A stretch of DNA of 64,000 bases, from the NCBI GenBank assembly GCA_963715565.1, contig OY970256.1, positions 2,356,001 to 2,420,000 on the forward strand. Direction: 5' to 3'. Made by a program: the position numbers and the translations under genes. Every line of letters starts with the position of its first letter. The stretch's first letter is position 1. This DNA is from JACVRN01 sp963715565. GTDB taxonomy: Bacteria; Acidobacteriota; Blastocatellia; Pyrinomonadales; Pyrinomonadaceae. The notes below the pieces were generated by a model, which made no database searches, was not told the DNA's origin, and was given only the letters and a program-made list of their open reading frames with translations. Below, piece by piece: positions 49,527 through 59,113 of the stretch.

Positions 49527-50855
49527 ATGATCTTTACACACCTGAGAACCCATCTGGCCCCAATCATCATGGCGGCCTCAATCGTTTGTGCTGTCGCGGT
49601 TTCGGCGCAAGGTCAAAACAATCCGAACGCTCCCAAAACGGCGAGCGCAGGCTCACAGCCTGCCGCGCCAATCAAGAGCTGGCCGGAAAAGTCCAAGCGT
49701 TACGCGATCATTGTCGGCGCTGAAAGCTACAAGGACCAGCGCATCAACGCTTTTGAGAGCGCGGGCAACGACGCACGCGCCCTCAGCGACGCGCTCATCA
49801 ATCAAGCCGGATTTCCAGCCACGCAGGTCTACCTGCTCACAGCGGAGCAGCCCGTCCCGCGTCAGCCGATGCGCAGCAACATCCTGCAAGTCCTGCTGGA
49901 ACTCTCCAACGTCATGCCCAAAGATGGATTGCTCGTCGTGGCATTTGTAGGACACGGGCTTGAGCAAGGCGGCGAGGCTTTTCTACTTCCCGTCGATGTG
50001 CAGCTTGGCAAAGACCTCGCTCTCGTTAAGGAGACGGCGATTCGCGCCACGGATTTCCGTGACAGGATTCGCAAGACGGGCATAGGCCAGGTCGTCATGA
50101 TTCTGGACGCATGGCGCAACAAGCCTACGGGCAGCGCACAGGAAGATAATCGCCTCTCGCCAGCTTTCGCGCGCGAGCTTGATTTAGGCTTGCCGCAACC
50201 ACAGCCCACCGCATCGGCCACCATCTACGCGACCGGGCAGGGCCAGAGGGCTTACCGGGCGGGAACAAAAAAACAGGGCTATCTGGCGAGCGCGTTCGCG
50301 GAAGGCATGCAGCAGAGCGCCTCCAAAGAACGAAACGAGGCAACGCTCGCTTCGCTTATCAATTACCTCCAAGCTCAAGTTCCCAAACAGGTCGCACAGG
50401 ATTTGGGAGCGGGCAAAGTACAACAGCCTTTCGCTAAAGTCATCGGCTACAAAGCAGAAGAACTTGTGGTGGCCGAAACGCTTGCAGCTCAACAAACAAC
50501 CGGTTCAACGGGCACAGGCGGCACGACTACGACCACGCCCGTCAACGTCGCAGGCGTCTGGACTCTGGACATTAAGACACCCAACGGGGCTTCGCTGCCA
50601 GCCACCTTGACCATCAATCAGGACGGCGAAATCATTACGGGAACCGTCAAGACGGAGCAACTGGGCGAAGCGCCACTGGAAAACGCCAAGCTCACCGGAA
50701 ACGATTTTACGGCGGACGTCTCTTTTAAGACTGCCTACCAGCAGATCAATACCAAAGTCGTGGGCACGGTAGACAAAGACAACATGAAAGGCCAGATCAA
50801 CGTCGACATGCCCAACTTCCAGCCGCTTCCCTTCACCGGCACACGGAACAAATAA
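49527..50855 (+). CDS. Secreted caspase-like (C14) pseudoenzyme, Cys replaced by Trp
   Basis: 442 residues: signal peptide (IMAASIVCAVAVSAQG), then a caspase p20-like domain at about 55-300 (KRYAIIVGAESYKD; GNDARALSDAL). The catalytic His143 is present (FVGHGLEQGGEAFLLP) but the nucleophile position reads LDAW196RN where the family has LDACRN; the codon is TGG at 50112-50114. The C-terminal ~100 residues form a separate beta domain (GVWTLDIKTPNGASLPATLT). The frame is otherwise intact, so it is a pseudoprotease rather than a decayed gene. Confidence 0.85.
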   Translation: MIFTHLRTHLAPIIMAASIVCAVAVSAQGQNNPNAPKTASAGSQPAAPIKSWPEKSKRYAIIVGAESYKDQRINAFESAGNDARALSDALINQAGFPATQVYLLTAEQPVPRQPMRSNILQVLLELSNVMPKDGLLVVAFVGHGLEQGGEAFLLPVDVQLGKDLALVKETAIRATDFRDRIRKTGIGQVVMILDAWRNKPTGSAQEDNRLSPAFARELDLGLPQPQPTASATIYATGQGQRAYRAGTKKQGYLASAFAEGMQQSASKERNEATLASLINYLQAQVPKQVAQDLGAGKVQQPFAKVIGYKAEELVVAETLAAQQTTGSTGTGGTTTTTPVNVAGVWTLDIKTPNGASLPATLTINQDGEIITGTVKTEQLGEAPLENAKLTGNDFTADVSFKTAYQQINTKVVGTVDKDNMKGQINVDMPNFQPLPFTGTRNK

Positions 50856-50863
50856 GATTTTTT

Positions 50864-50916
50864 CATTGATTCATCGATTCATTGAATCAATGAAAAAATG
50901 AACCGATGAATCAATT
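50864..50916. repeat. Word-repeat palindrome H19 (TTGATTCA words)
   Basis: TTGATTCATCGATTCATTGA pairs with TGAACCGATGAATCAA. Same words as H18. Between convergent genes. Confidence 0.75.
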
Positions 50917-50926
50917 CAAAAAAAAT

Positions 50927-50957
50927 CCGCCCGGCGTTGGCTCAAAACGCCGGGCGG
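50927..50957 (-). terminator. Rho-independent terminator of Ycf48-like gene
   Basis: CCGCCCGGCGTT pairs exactly with AACGCCGGGCGG over a seven-base loop; on the minus strand eight T follow within one base. It lies about 110 bp downstream of the Ycf48-like gene. Confidence 0.9.
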
Positions 50958-51064
50958 TTAATCACAGGAGGAATCGAATGTTACCCTGCCGCTCGTCCCC
51001 GGGAGCGGCTCTTTTCGGAGTAACCTTGCCGACTCTATGATGCTTCTGTAACCGGGACGGTTGC

Positions 51065-52054
51065 TTAACGCTCGTAGCGGAGCACGATGCCGTTGCCGCC
51101 AACGGCCCAACCGCTCTTTTTATCAATAGATAGCGCGTAAAGATGTTCCTTCGTCCCGCTCTCCTGCCGCACCCAGGTTTGGCCTCCGTCGTCCGAGCGC
51201 AGGATGACGCCGTCGCGTCCCACAATCCAGCCCTGCTCCTCGTCCACAAATTGCACGCTCAAAAGCGGCGAGTCCACAGGCACGGAAACCTCGGACCACG
51301 TTTCGCCTCCGTCCGTGGTTTTCAGTACAAGCCCGCGCCCGCCGACGGCCCAACCCGTGCGGTCATTACGAAAATCAACGTGGCGGAGCGTGGCTCTCGT
51401 GCCGGAAGTCTGGCGCGTCCAAGACTTGCCGCCGTCATTTGTAAAAAGAATTGTGCCCGAGGCTCCGACGACCCAGCCGCGCTCGTCGCTGACGAAATCC
51501 AGATGAATCAGGTCTTCGCGCACGGGCACGTTCTGGCGCGTCCACGAGATGCCGCCGTCGTCCGTGTGAATAACGAGGCTTTCAACAACCACGTCGCGGC
51601 GGCTCACGCTGCCTACGACCCAGCCCTTCTTCTTGCCGGAAAAGCGCACGCTGTAAAGCTCTGCGAGCGCGCCGCCAAACTCGCGCGGCATAAACTCGCG
51701 CACCTGTTGCCACGTCTCGCCGCCGTCTTTTGTCGCAAAGATACGATTGCCCGCGAGCAGGTAGCCGTCGTCTTTACTGCGAAAGTAAACGTCGTTGATG
51801 GCATCGGTCGTGCCCACGCTTTGGCCGGACCAGTTGCGCCCGCCGTCCTTTGTGCGACTCAGGAAGCCGTCGTCGCCTGCAATCCAGCCGCGTTTTGAAT
51901 CGGCAAAGTAGACGGCGTTCAAATCCTTACCGGCCTGTCCACGTTGCGCACCCGTCCAACCGCTCTGCGCTAGACCTACGACGCCAGCCAGAATTGTGAG
52001 CAACAAGAGCACACAAATTTTCCTGACCAGAAAAATATTCCAGCTCGCAATCAT
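51065..52054 (-). CDS. Secreted Ycf48-like beta-propeller (BNR repeats)
   Basis: 329 residues: signal peptide (ICVLLLLTILAGVVGLAQ), then about six to seven repeats of the form DGGxTWxxQ...GWxVGxxGxIL (e.g. DGGKSWTRQTSGTRATLRHV, GWAVGGRGLVLKTTDGGETW), a seven-bladed propeller like Ycf48/HCF136. In cyanobacteria this fold assists photosystem II assembly; in Acidobacteria it is a general secreted propeller. GGAG before the ATG. No photosynthesis gene nearby. Confidence 0.87.
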   Translation of the reverse strand: MIASWNIFLVRKICVLLLLTILAGVVGLAQSGWTGAQRGQAGKDLNAVYFADSKRGWIAGDDGFLSRTKDGGRNWSGQSVGTTDAINDVYFRSKDDGYLLAGNRIFATKDGGETWQQVREFMPREFGGALAELYSVRFSGKKKGWVVGSVSRRDVVVESLVIHTDDGGISWTRQNVPVREDLIHLDFVSDERGWVVGASGTILFTNDGGKSWTRQTSGTRATLRHVDFRNDRTGWAVGGRGLVLKTTDGGETWSEVSVPVDSPLLSVQFVDEEQGWIVGRDGVILRSDDGGQTWVRQESGTKEHLYALSIDKKSGWAVGGNGIVLRYER

Positions 52055-52212
52055 TCGATCAACTCCACCTTAAAGCCCGGCGTGCGGAAAAGAGAGCGTG
52101 ACGACTTCTCCCATGAGCGAATCCGAGGCTCGATAGATTTCTTAACGCTTCAATTCTTGCACACGAACTTTAACCCGACTGACAAATTCTTTCCAAGCTT
52201 AACAAACGCAAA

Positions 52213-52400
52213 GAGCCCCTGAAAGGTGCGGAATATCAGTAGCCCACGGCGTCAGCCGTGGGAACAAGCGTCGAATAAAATGACTGAGCCCCGTAGAGGC
52301 GACATTGGATGTCGCCCCTACGGGGCTTCGTGATGTTTGCTCGTGCCTGACCCACATCTCACGATGTGGGCTACTGTTATTTCGCCCCTCGCGGGGCTTT
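52213..52400. repeat. Composite REP-like palindrome R4
   Basis: GAGCCCCTGAAAGGTGCGG, CCCACGGCGTCAGCCGTGGG and GAGCCCCGTAGAGGCGACAT with mirrored copies; the right outer block has diverged to CCCACATCTCACGATGTGGG. Same subtype as R2. Lies between the caspase-like gene stop and the propeller gene start. Confidence 0.85.
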
Positions 52401-52407
52401 GAACAAG

Positions 52408-53907
52408 TTAATTTGTTTTGACAGGGTTGGCCGTCTTGCTGCGGTTGACGAACTTGACGACCTCCATCGTCCACGTTTCGCAACCTCTACAGACGGCCAC
52501 GGGGATTTGATTGCCAGCCATGTCCCGCGTCTGGACAATCCCGGCGCTCGGCGCAAACAGTTTGTAGTCCTTGTTTTCGGTCTTGCCTTTCTTGTTAGTG
52601 ATAGCGCCTTTCAAGTAGACCAGCATCCCACGGACGGGGTCGGGCTGTGCTTCCAATCTTTCTATCTGCGCGAAAGGCATCGTGTAGGCGTCGCTGCCGA
52701 ACTGTAATTGAAGACCCGCAGGGGTGACGCTGATGACGCCGTTTTCGAGGCCGTCGTAGAGACCCAGAGCCTTGCGATGCCGCTTGACTGGAAAGCTGAT
52801 GGACTCGCCCGCCAGGAAAGCTTTTTCCAGGTAGGGCATCGCTTCGCTGTAGAGGTTTTTGAGAAAGTAGCTCTGGCCGACGCGCAGGTTGACGCGCGCG
52901 TGATTGGGATCGCTAGACAAAAACGACGCGCCGTCTTTAATCACTTCGTCCAGCAGATTGCTCTGGAAGTTGGTTTCAATCAACTCAAGGCTCGGGCCTG
53001 CGGAACGAGTTGGAACAGGCGGCGAAGTTGTAGCCGGTTGAGCGTAGACCGGCTGCTCCGTCACGATGGGCGGCGCAGTAGCAGTCGAAGCTCCGCCCGC
53101 GCCTGGAACGAAAGAGAAAGAGCCTTCGAGCGAAGATGCATCCCATGGGACTTGCAGGCCGTTGCTCTTTTGTTTGACCTGCACGCGCACGCGCTTGAAG
53201 ACTTCCTCAATCGGCAAACCGGGCGCGCGCATGTTTGCCAAAAGCTCCTGCGTATAGAGCCCGTTCTGGCCTTTCCCGTCGCTGGCTGTCTGTCCGGGCG
53301 CAGTCGCGTAAGCGATAAACGTCCCGGCGGGCGCGTTGACCTGTGCAAGACCTTGCACGCCGCTGCGGAAACTGCGCGTGAAAGGATTGTTGCGGCAGGC
53401 GTCCAGGATGACTATGTTGAGCCGGTTCTGCGCAAGGCCCATCTGTTCCAGCACCGTGCTCAAATCCAGACCTTCCAACACCAGATCGCCTTCGGCTTCA
53501 ATCTGCGCGCCGATGGGAATCAGGAAGTTGCGGCCACCCGACTGCATTCCGTGACCGGCGTAGTAAAAGAGACCTATGGAGCCGTTCTGAATCTTGCGGC
53601 TGAACTCGCGTATCGCCGAACGCATCTCTGTTAAGTTGGCGTCGGTGCGCGCTATGACGTCAAAGCCCAGCTCGCGCAGTGTGGAGGCTATCAGGTTTGC
53701 GTCGTTGACGGGATTGCGTAGCGGGGCCGATTCATAACGACTGTTGCCGATGACCAGCGCGACGCGCTTTTCTGAACCGGCGGGCGCTAATCTCATCCCG
53801 CGTTGCGCCTCGCCCGGGGTTTGCGCCGCGACCTCTGCCGCAGCCGAAAACAACAACACTAAACCCATGACTATCAGAGCCGGGTGGAGGAGAGACTTTT
53901 TGTACAT
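52408..53907 (-). CDS. Secreted caspase-like (C14) protease
   Basis: 499 residues: signal peptide (LIVMGLVLLFSAAAEVAAQ), caspase p20-like domain at about 45-255 with His119 (YYAGHGMQSGGRNFLIP) and nucleophile Cys171 (VILDACRNNPF), both present. The C-terminal half has a short repeat-like helical region (LLDEVIKDGASFLSSDPNHA) and a small beta domain. Cleaves after basic residues in related metacaspase-like enzymes, so specificity is unknown here. The ATG with AGGTG five bases before is preferred over the GTG at 53916. Confidence 0.88.
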   Translation of the reverse strand: MYKKSLLHPALIVMGLVLLFSAAAEVAAQTPGEAQRGMRLAPAGSEKRVALVIGNSRYESAPLRNPVNDANLIASTLRELGFDVIARTDANLTEMRSAIREFSRKIQNGSIGLFYYAGHGMQSGGRNFLIPIGAQIEAEGDLVLEGLDLSTVLEQMGLAQNRLNIVILDACRNNPFTRSFRSGVQGLAQVNAPAGTFIAYATAPGQTASDGKGQNGLYTQELLANMRAPGLPIEEVFKRVRVQVKQKSNGLQVPWDASSLEGSFSFVPGAGGASTATAPPIVTEQPVYAQPATTSPPVPTRSAGPSLELIETNFQSNLLDEVIKDGASFLSSDPNHARVNLRVGQSYFLKNLYSEAMPYLEKAFLAGESISFPVKRHRKALGLYDGLENGVISVTPAGLQLQFGSDAYTMPFAQIERLEAQPDPVRGMLVYLKGAITNKKGKTENKDYKLFAPSAGIVQTRDMAGNQIPVAVCRGCETWTMEVVKFVNRSKTANPVKTN

Positions 53908-54131
53908 CTTTATCACCTTTTCTCATCGCCTAATCGAGGCGATGGGGGCAAGACGGAAGCGGCGCGCGCGCGTGTCAAAGTTGGATAGCAGTTGAACCGT
54001 CGCTTCGTAACAAGTGAAGTGGACGAGTCGTTCGTCAGCAGACCATTTGAGCGACGTGAAGATATGCCTTGAAGCAATTGATTGTCAATAGAAAGCGGGA
54101 AGCCATGCCGTGAAGATTTCCGAGACAAAGC

Positions 54132-54173
54132 AAGATGGCTGGCGCAACTCGCGTGAGTTGCGCCAGCCATCTT
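54132..54173 (-). terminator. 19-bp perfect stem-loop after VIT/VWA gene
   Basis: AAGATGGCTGGCGCAACTC, loop of four, GAGTTGCGCCAGCCATCTT. About 45 bp past the VIT/VWA gene stop. Weak T content after it on the minus strand (GCTTTG). Confidence 0.65.
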
Positions 54174-54217
54174 CAAGGCGAGGCTTTTGGGCCCGGACCT
54201 CTTGTGTCAACGCCAGT

Positions 54218-56473
54218 TTAATTTCCGGCGGCGTTGACGCGATAGACGCGACCGTCAAGCACGACCACGACGCGTTCACCGAGCGCGAAGAAGGCCGCAA
54301 AGCGACGGTCTCGATTGAGCAGCGCGAAGTATTCGTCGCTGCCAAAGGTGATGACCGTTTCGGGCAGGCGCGCGTCCTGCTTAAACTCCGCGTCGGTCCA
54401 CACGCCGTCGCGCAGGTAGAAGGTCTTGCCGCCCGCCGTCTTGACAGCCGACGAAAGCTCGTCGTCCTTGTCCATGCGCATCACTTCTTGCTGCTCGCGC
54501 GCGCGACGGCTCTGCTGCACGGCGACCGCGCCCGTCGAAGCACGCGCATCCGCCGCCGTCGCAGGAGGCGCAGCCGACTTCTGTGCTCTCTCGCGACGCA
54601 GGCTCGAATCGCGGGGGCCGTTTCCGAAATTGCCGCCGCTGCCGCCTGAAGTAACGTCCGCGCCGCTCGTAGTTGTCTCGGTCGGCCTGTTATTCGGCTC
54701 CAGCGCCAGGTACGAAGTGTAGGGCGTGACGATGCCGTAGCGCGTGCCTAGGTCAACAATCTCGTCCACCAGCTCTTTCTGCTCGCCGTTGGAGCGCACC
54801 TGCTCCATCAGCCAGCCGACGCGGCGCGTGGCCCACAGTCGCGGCAGGAAATCGTTCTCGTCTTCCCGGAGCGGGAAGCGCAGGTTTTCAAAGTTGAAAG
54901 TGCGCGTCGCGTTGCCAGCCTTGCCGGAGAGCGCGATGCGTATGTTGTTCAGGTCGCTCGCGTTTCGATAACGACCGATTAAAGTAACCTGTGTTCCCTT
55001 GAAGAGGTCCGGCATTTCGCGCGGGTAGAGGAAATCCGTGCGGACTCCGCCCATGTCGAGTTGCAAGTCTGTCAGAACCGGGAAATTAACTTTCGAGAAA
55101 AAGTTTGAGACTTTGATTTCCAAATCTTCCTTGGGCTCGACGTAATCGGCGACGCCGCGATTTTCGGAAGCGAGTTTATCAAGCAGCGCCGTGTTGACGT
55201 CGTAGCCGACGCCGAAAGTGAATAGTCGTATGCCGGGCACGCGCGCGTTGTGCGCGTTCGTGATGATGCGCCCGACGTTGGTTTCGCCCACGGTGGGCAA
55301 ACCGTCCGTCATAAAGACAATCAGCTTGGGACGCTCGGAGCGGTCGAACTGTTTCAACGCGGCGAGGAGCGCGCCGTTGATGTTTGTTCCGCCCGTGGGC
55401 TTGAGGTTTCGGACGAACTCAAGACCGCGCGCGCGTCCCTGTTCATTAGCGGTAATCAAACCGCTCTCCATCAGGCGTTCCTCGCCCGCGAACGCGACGA
55501 CGTTGAAGCGGTCTTCCGCTCTTAAATTGCGTATGCCGAAGAGAAGCGCCGAGCGCGCCTTCTCCATCTTGCCCTCTTCGTTCATGGAACCCGACGTGTC
55601 TAAGACGAAGACTATGTCCTTGGCCGTGTACTCGGTCTCGGACCAGTTGTCCTTGGGCGAGATGGTGAGAAGGAAGTAGCCGTCTTTGCCCGGCTCGCGG
55701 TAAGTCAAAAGCGAGAGACCGAAATCTTTGTCCGAGAGCGTGTAGAAGAGTTGAAAGTCCTGCGGCTCGCGCCCGCCGCGTGTCTCAAAGGAGAGACGTG
55801 CGCGTCGATCCGTGTCGCGCTTGATGTCTACGGCGTGGCTCGGGCTATAGATGTTACGCACGGGCTCTTTGCTTTCAATCTCGACGCGGCCCGAGATTGT
55901 GCCTATCTCGGACATGTTCTTCCCCGTGCCGAGCGGGTAACGATAGGCGACTGTGCCTGACTCCGCGTTCAAGACTTGCGTATAGGTCAGCTCAAGTTTT
56001 TTATCCGAGCGCGCGTTGATGGGAAAGATGCTCGCTTGAAAAAGGTCTTTGCCCGCGTATTCCAGTAGGCCGGGGTCGCGCATGCTGCGAACTATTTGAT
56101 CGTAGATGCGACGCGCTTCCTCGCGCGAGCGCACTTCGCCCACGAGGCGGCGGTCGCCGTCCCAGATAGCGAACTCGACAATCGAAGCCGTCTCGGGGAT
56201 GGGGAAAAAGTATGTGCCTTCGAGCACGGCGTTGGTGTCGTTGCGAAAGACCTGCGTGACGTGGGTGGTCGCCACCTGACCTTTGATGGTGGTTTCAATG
56301 TTGATGGATTTGATGGGTAAAGCGCGAGGCAGGGGTCCGGGGGGCTGCGTGGGGCGCGGGCAGCGTTCGCAGGGACGAGGGACAATGACGCCCTGTGCTG
56401 CGGCGCTCGCGGCCCCGGCCACCGCGACCAGAAAGAAGATTATTAACGAAATCGAAGCTCTTTTGATTTGCAT
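54218..56473 (-). CDS. Secreted VIT and VWA domain protein
   Basis: 751 residues: signal peptide (LIIFFLVAVAGAASAAAQ), a VIT domain at about 45-175 (TTIKGQVATTHVTQVFRNDT; YFFPIPETASIVEFAIWDGD), a VWA domain at about 300-470 with MIDAS VLDTSGSMNE and FMTDGLPTVGE, and a C-terminal region containing GTRYGIVTPYTSYLALEPN, as in inter-alpha-trypsin-inhibitor-like bacterial proteins. A C-terminal ~120-residue beta part follows an Arg/Ala-rich linker. GAGGAGAG precedes the ATG; the frame to 56509 is not needed. Envelope role unknown. Confidence 0.9.
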   Translation of the reverse strand: MQIKRASISLIIFFLVAVAGAASAAAQGVIVPRPCERCPRPTQPPGPLPRALPIKSINIETTIKGQVATTHVTQVFRNDTNAVLEGTYFFPIPETASIVEFAIWDGDRRLVGEVRSREEARRIYDQIVRSMRDPGLLEYAGKDLFQASIFPINARSDKKLELTYTQVLNAESGTVAYRYPLGTGKNMSEIGTISGRVEIESKEPVRNIYSPSHAVDIKRDTDRRARLSFETRGGREPQDFQLFYTLSDKDFGLSLLTYREPGKDGYFLLTISPKDNWSETEYTAKDIVFVLDTSGSMNEEGKMEKARSALLFGIRNLRAEDRFNVVAFAGEERLMESGLITANEQGRARGLEFVRNLKPTGGTNINGALLAALKQFDRSERPKLIVFMTDGLPTVGETNVGRIITNAHNARVPGIRLFTFGVGYDVNTALLDKLASENRGVADYVEPKEDLEIKVSNFFSKVNFPVLTDLQLDMGGVRTDFLYPREMPDLFKGTQVTLIGRYRNASDLNNIRIALSGKAGNATRTFNFENLRFPLREDENDFLPRLWATRRVGWLMEQVRSNGEQKELVDEIVDLGTRYGIVTPYTSYLALEPNNRPTETTTSGADVTSGGSGGNFGNGPRDSSLRRERAQKSAAPPATAADARASTGAVAVQQSRRAREQQEVMRMDKDDELSSAVKTAGGKTFYLRDGVWTDAEFKQDARLPETVITFGSDEYFALLNRDRRFAAFFALGERVVVVLDGRVYRVNAAGN

Positions 56474-56592
56474 GGTCACTCTCTCCTCGAAAGCTCTTGT
56501 GGCGCGCAATGCAAGGCTTTTCTTGCGCCTTTGCCCTTAAGAACGCCGCCCACGGACTTTCTTGCGCAAAGCTGACGACTTAAATTTTCCTG

Positions 56593-57876
56593 TTATAGCT
56601 CGCGCAGGCCCCGGTTGCTTAAGGCAATGATGGCGACGAGCAGGGCGATGATGAGGCCACCTGTGGCGAGCGTGAGCGGTGCGCCGAAGCGGCCCGCCGC
56701 CGCGCCCGCGATGAGATTGCCGATGGGCATCGTGCCGACAAATGAGAGTATGAACATGCTCATCACGCGCCCGCGCATCTCGTCCGTCACGAGTTGCTGC
56801 AAGAGCATGTTGATGACGGCCACCGCCGAGACAATCGAAAAGCCCATCACGAAGATAAACACGAGCGAGCGCCAGAGGTCGGTCGAAAGCGCAAAGCCGA
56901 TGAGAAAAATGGAGAAGGCGAACGAGCCTCCAAGCACAGACCAGCCCTTGTGTTTGAAGTTGCCCAGGAAAGTGAGCACGAGCGCGCCGCAGAAAGCGCC
57001 CGCACCCGACATCCCCATCATGAGCGCAAGACCCGTCTCGCCGACGTGCAATATGTCGCGCGCAAAGACCGGGATGAGATTTAGAAAAGGCGAGCCGAAA
57101 AGATTTGTGATTGCGGCTATCATCAGGAGCGAGCGCACGCGCGGCCTGTGCCACACGTAACGCAATCCCTCCTTTAAATCACGCCACACCGCGCGGCTGT
57201 CCTTCATGGAACGCGGCGCTTGAGAAAGAGCGCTCTCAGGCTTTTCCATACGCACCATCCTGAGCGACACGACCACGGCCACAAACGACAACGCGTTAGC
57301 GAAAAAGCATCCCGCCAGCCCGAACAGCTTGAAGCCGATTCCGGCCAGCGCAGGCCCCACGACGCGCGAGAGCTGAAACTGTGCGGAGTTCAAAGCGATG
57401 GCGTTGGCTAGGTCTTCGCGCCCGACCAAATCAACCGTGATGGCCTGATAGGACGGCCCGGCCAGCGACATGCAACAGCCCGTGACGAACGAAAGCGCGA
57501 GGACAATCCAAACGTCCACAGCTTCGTTGATGACATGAGTCTTAAGCAAGATGGCGAGCGCGAGCGCAGAGAGCCCTGCTCCGACTTGAGTCAGAATCAG
57601 AAGGCGGCGGCGGTCAACTAAATCTGCGAAGACGCCCGCCACGAGCGTCAGCAGCAGGCTCGGCGCGGTTGCCATAAAGCCGTCCAGGCCGAGCCAGAAT
57701 GGCGAGTCCGTCAATTGCAGCACGAGCCAGCCCTGCGCCACGGCCTGCATCCACGTGCCCGTGTTGGAGATGAGCGCGCCCGCCCAGAAGAGCCTGAAGT
57801 TGCGGTGCGAGAGAGCGCGAAACATCCCGTTTGCTCGCGCTTCGTCCTGCTCCGCAGCTTCTATTTCCAGAGCCAT
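56593..57876 (-). CDS. MFS transporter, EntS/DUF894-like
   Basis: 427 residues with 12 TM helices expected; opens FRALSHRNFRLFWAGALISN and TGTWMQAVAQGWLVLQLTDS, typical of the EntS-like MFS exporter group, with VFADLVDRRRLLILTQ in the first intracellular loop. Exports small molecules by proton antiport; substrate unknown. Start at the ATG, one codon inside a TTG. The XdhC gene ends 14 bp upstream on the same strand, so co-transcription is possible. Confidence 0.9.
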   Translation of the reverse strand: MALEIEAAEQDEARANGMFRALSHRNFRLFWAGALISNTGTWMQAVAQGWLVLQLTDSPFWLGLDGFMATAPSLLLTLVAGVFADLVDRRRLLILTQVGAGLSALALAILLKTHVINEAVDVWIVLALSFVTGCCMSLAGPSYQAITVDLVGREDLANAIALNSAQFQLSRVVGPALAGIGFKLFGLAGCFFANALSFVAVVVSLRMVRMEKPESALSQAPRSMKDSRAVWRDLKEGLRYVWHRPRVRSLLMIAAITNLFGSPFLNLIPVFARDILHVGETGLALMMGMSGAGAFCGALVLTFLGNFKHKGWSVLGGSFAFSIFLIGFALSTDLWRSLVFIFVMGFSIVSAVAVINMLLQQLVTDEMRGRVMSMFILSFVGTMPIGNLIAGAAAGRFGAPLTLATGGLIIALLVAIIALSNRGLREL

Positions 57877-57890
57877 CAATCAATCCTTGC

Positions 57891-58718
57891 TCACTCCGCG
57901 CGAGCACGACGCCAGAGGGAAAGCGACGCGCCAGTACCTCCGCGTCGCTCCATCACGATTTCAGCCAGAATAGAGAGCGCGACCTCTTCGGGCGAGACCG
58001 CCCCAATGTCCAGGCCAATCGGCGCACGCACGCGTCTCAACTCTTCATCGTCTACGCCCTGCTCGCGCAACCTTTCGAGCACGATGTTGGTGCGTCGCTT
58101 GCTCCCAATCATCCCCACGTAATCGGGCCGCGCCGCTACCACAGCCCGCAAACATTCTTCATCCTCATTGTGGCCGCGCGTGACGACAGCCACGCTCACG
58201 CCGTGTCCACGACCGACGGCGCGCCCGACCGCCTCAGTCCAGCTCAGGGCTGCCACCAATTCTATCTCTTCTTCAGGGAAGCGCTCGCGCGTGACGAAAT
58301 CAGCACGGTCGTCTATCAAAGTTGTGCGGTAATTGAGACGACGCGCAAGACGCGCCAAGGAAGCGCCGACGTGTCCAGCCCCGCAGACAACCAGTAGCGG
58401 CTCCGGCTCTATGCGCTCGAACAGAAGAAGCGTCTCATGCTCTGATGAAAGCTCCGGCGCAAGCTCTGAAGCTTTGAACGTCGCGGCTTCGACACGCGAG
58501 GCCAGAAACTGCGTAGCATAACGAGCGACCATTTCATCAAGCTCTGCATCGCCCAGAGTGCCCGTCCGCGCGCCTGTCTCTTCGACGAGGATTTTCGCGC
58601 CCGTGTGCAGAGGTGACTGAACCAGAGTCGCCAGAGTCGCCAGCGAGCTTTCATTAAGGACACGCCCGACCGCTTCGATAATACGTCCGTAGAGAAGGGG
58701 GTCGCTTGCGCCGCTCAT
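57891..58718 (-). CDS. XdhC/CoxI-family molybdenum-cofactor maturation protein
   Basis: 275 residues. N-terminal XdhC_CoxI domain (ATLATLVQSPLHTGAKILVEE) and C-terminal Rossmann-like XdhC_C domain (LVVCGAGHVGASLARLARRL; DYVGMIGSKRRTNIVLERLR; RAPIGLDIGAVSPEEVALSI). XdhC binds and sulfurates Mo-cofactor for xanthine dehydrogenase-type enzymes. No such hydroxylase is in the window. A second, short CoxI-type gene is two genes upstream. Confidence 0.9.
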   Translation of the reverse strand: MSGASDPLLYGRIIEAVGRVLNESSLATLATLVQSPLHTGAKILVEETGARTGTLGDAELDEMVARYATQFLASRVEAATFKASELAPELSSEHETLLLFERIEPEPLLVVCGAGHVGASLARLARRLNYRTTLIDDRADFVTRERFPEEEIELVAALSWTEAVGRAVGRGHGVSVAVVTRGHNEDEECLRAVVAARPDYVGMIGSKRRTNIVLERLREQGVDDEELRRVRAPIGLDIGAVSPEEVALSILAEIVMERRGGTGASLSLWRRARAE

Positions 58719-58736
58719 GTGGGATTAGCCCGCGTT

Positions 58737-59027
58737 CTATTTCGAGGTTTTGACTAAACCCAACGCCTGTCCCGCGCGACGCACGAGCCAGAGCGGGCCG
58801 ACAATGAGGTACAAAGGATTACGGAAAAAGGCTGGCTGGTTGCCTTCTATAAAGTGGCCCAGAAACTGTAAAGCCCATCCGACGACAAAGAGCGCGAGCG
58901 CCCAGCGCCAGTTGAAAAAAAAGAGCGGCAGCGACAGCACAATCATCGGAATGCCTATGCTATGCGTCAGGCGATTCAGAGGATGCCTGTGCTTCGCCTT
59001 GTAGTTCTCCATAAAAGATGCAGGCAT
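58737..59027 (-). CDS. Mpo1-like (DUF962) membrane protein
   Basis: 96 residues. ENYKAKHRHPLNRLTHSIGI, then hydrophobic helices and GHFIEGNQPAFFRNPLYL, the conserved core of DUF962/Mpo1. In yeast Mpo1 is a dioxygenase in phytosphingosine breakdown with His-coordinated iron; His residues (HRHP, THS, GHF) are kept. GGAG precedes the ATG. Set between the two XdhC/CoxI genes; function here unknown. Confidence 0.85.
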   Translation of the reverse strand: MPASFMENYKAKHRHPLNRLTHSIGIPMIVLSLPLFFFNWRWALALFVVGWALQFLGHFIEGNQPAFFRNPLYLIVGPLWLVRRAGQALGLVKTSK

Positions 59028-59040
59028 ATCAACTCCTTCG

Positions 59041-59113
59041 TGAATCGTAAATCGTAAATCGTGAATAGAGAAAACGGTTTTTCCATTCACGATTTACGAT
59101 TTACGATTCACGG
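59041..59113. repeat. Word-repeat palindrome H20 (CGTAAAT words)
   Basis: GTGAATCGTAAATCGTAAAT pairs with ATTTACGATTTACGATTCAC. The right arm encodes the last residues (VNRKS) and the stop of the CoxI-type gene. Confidence 0.88.
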
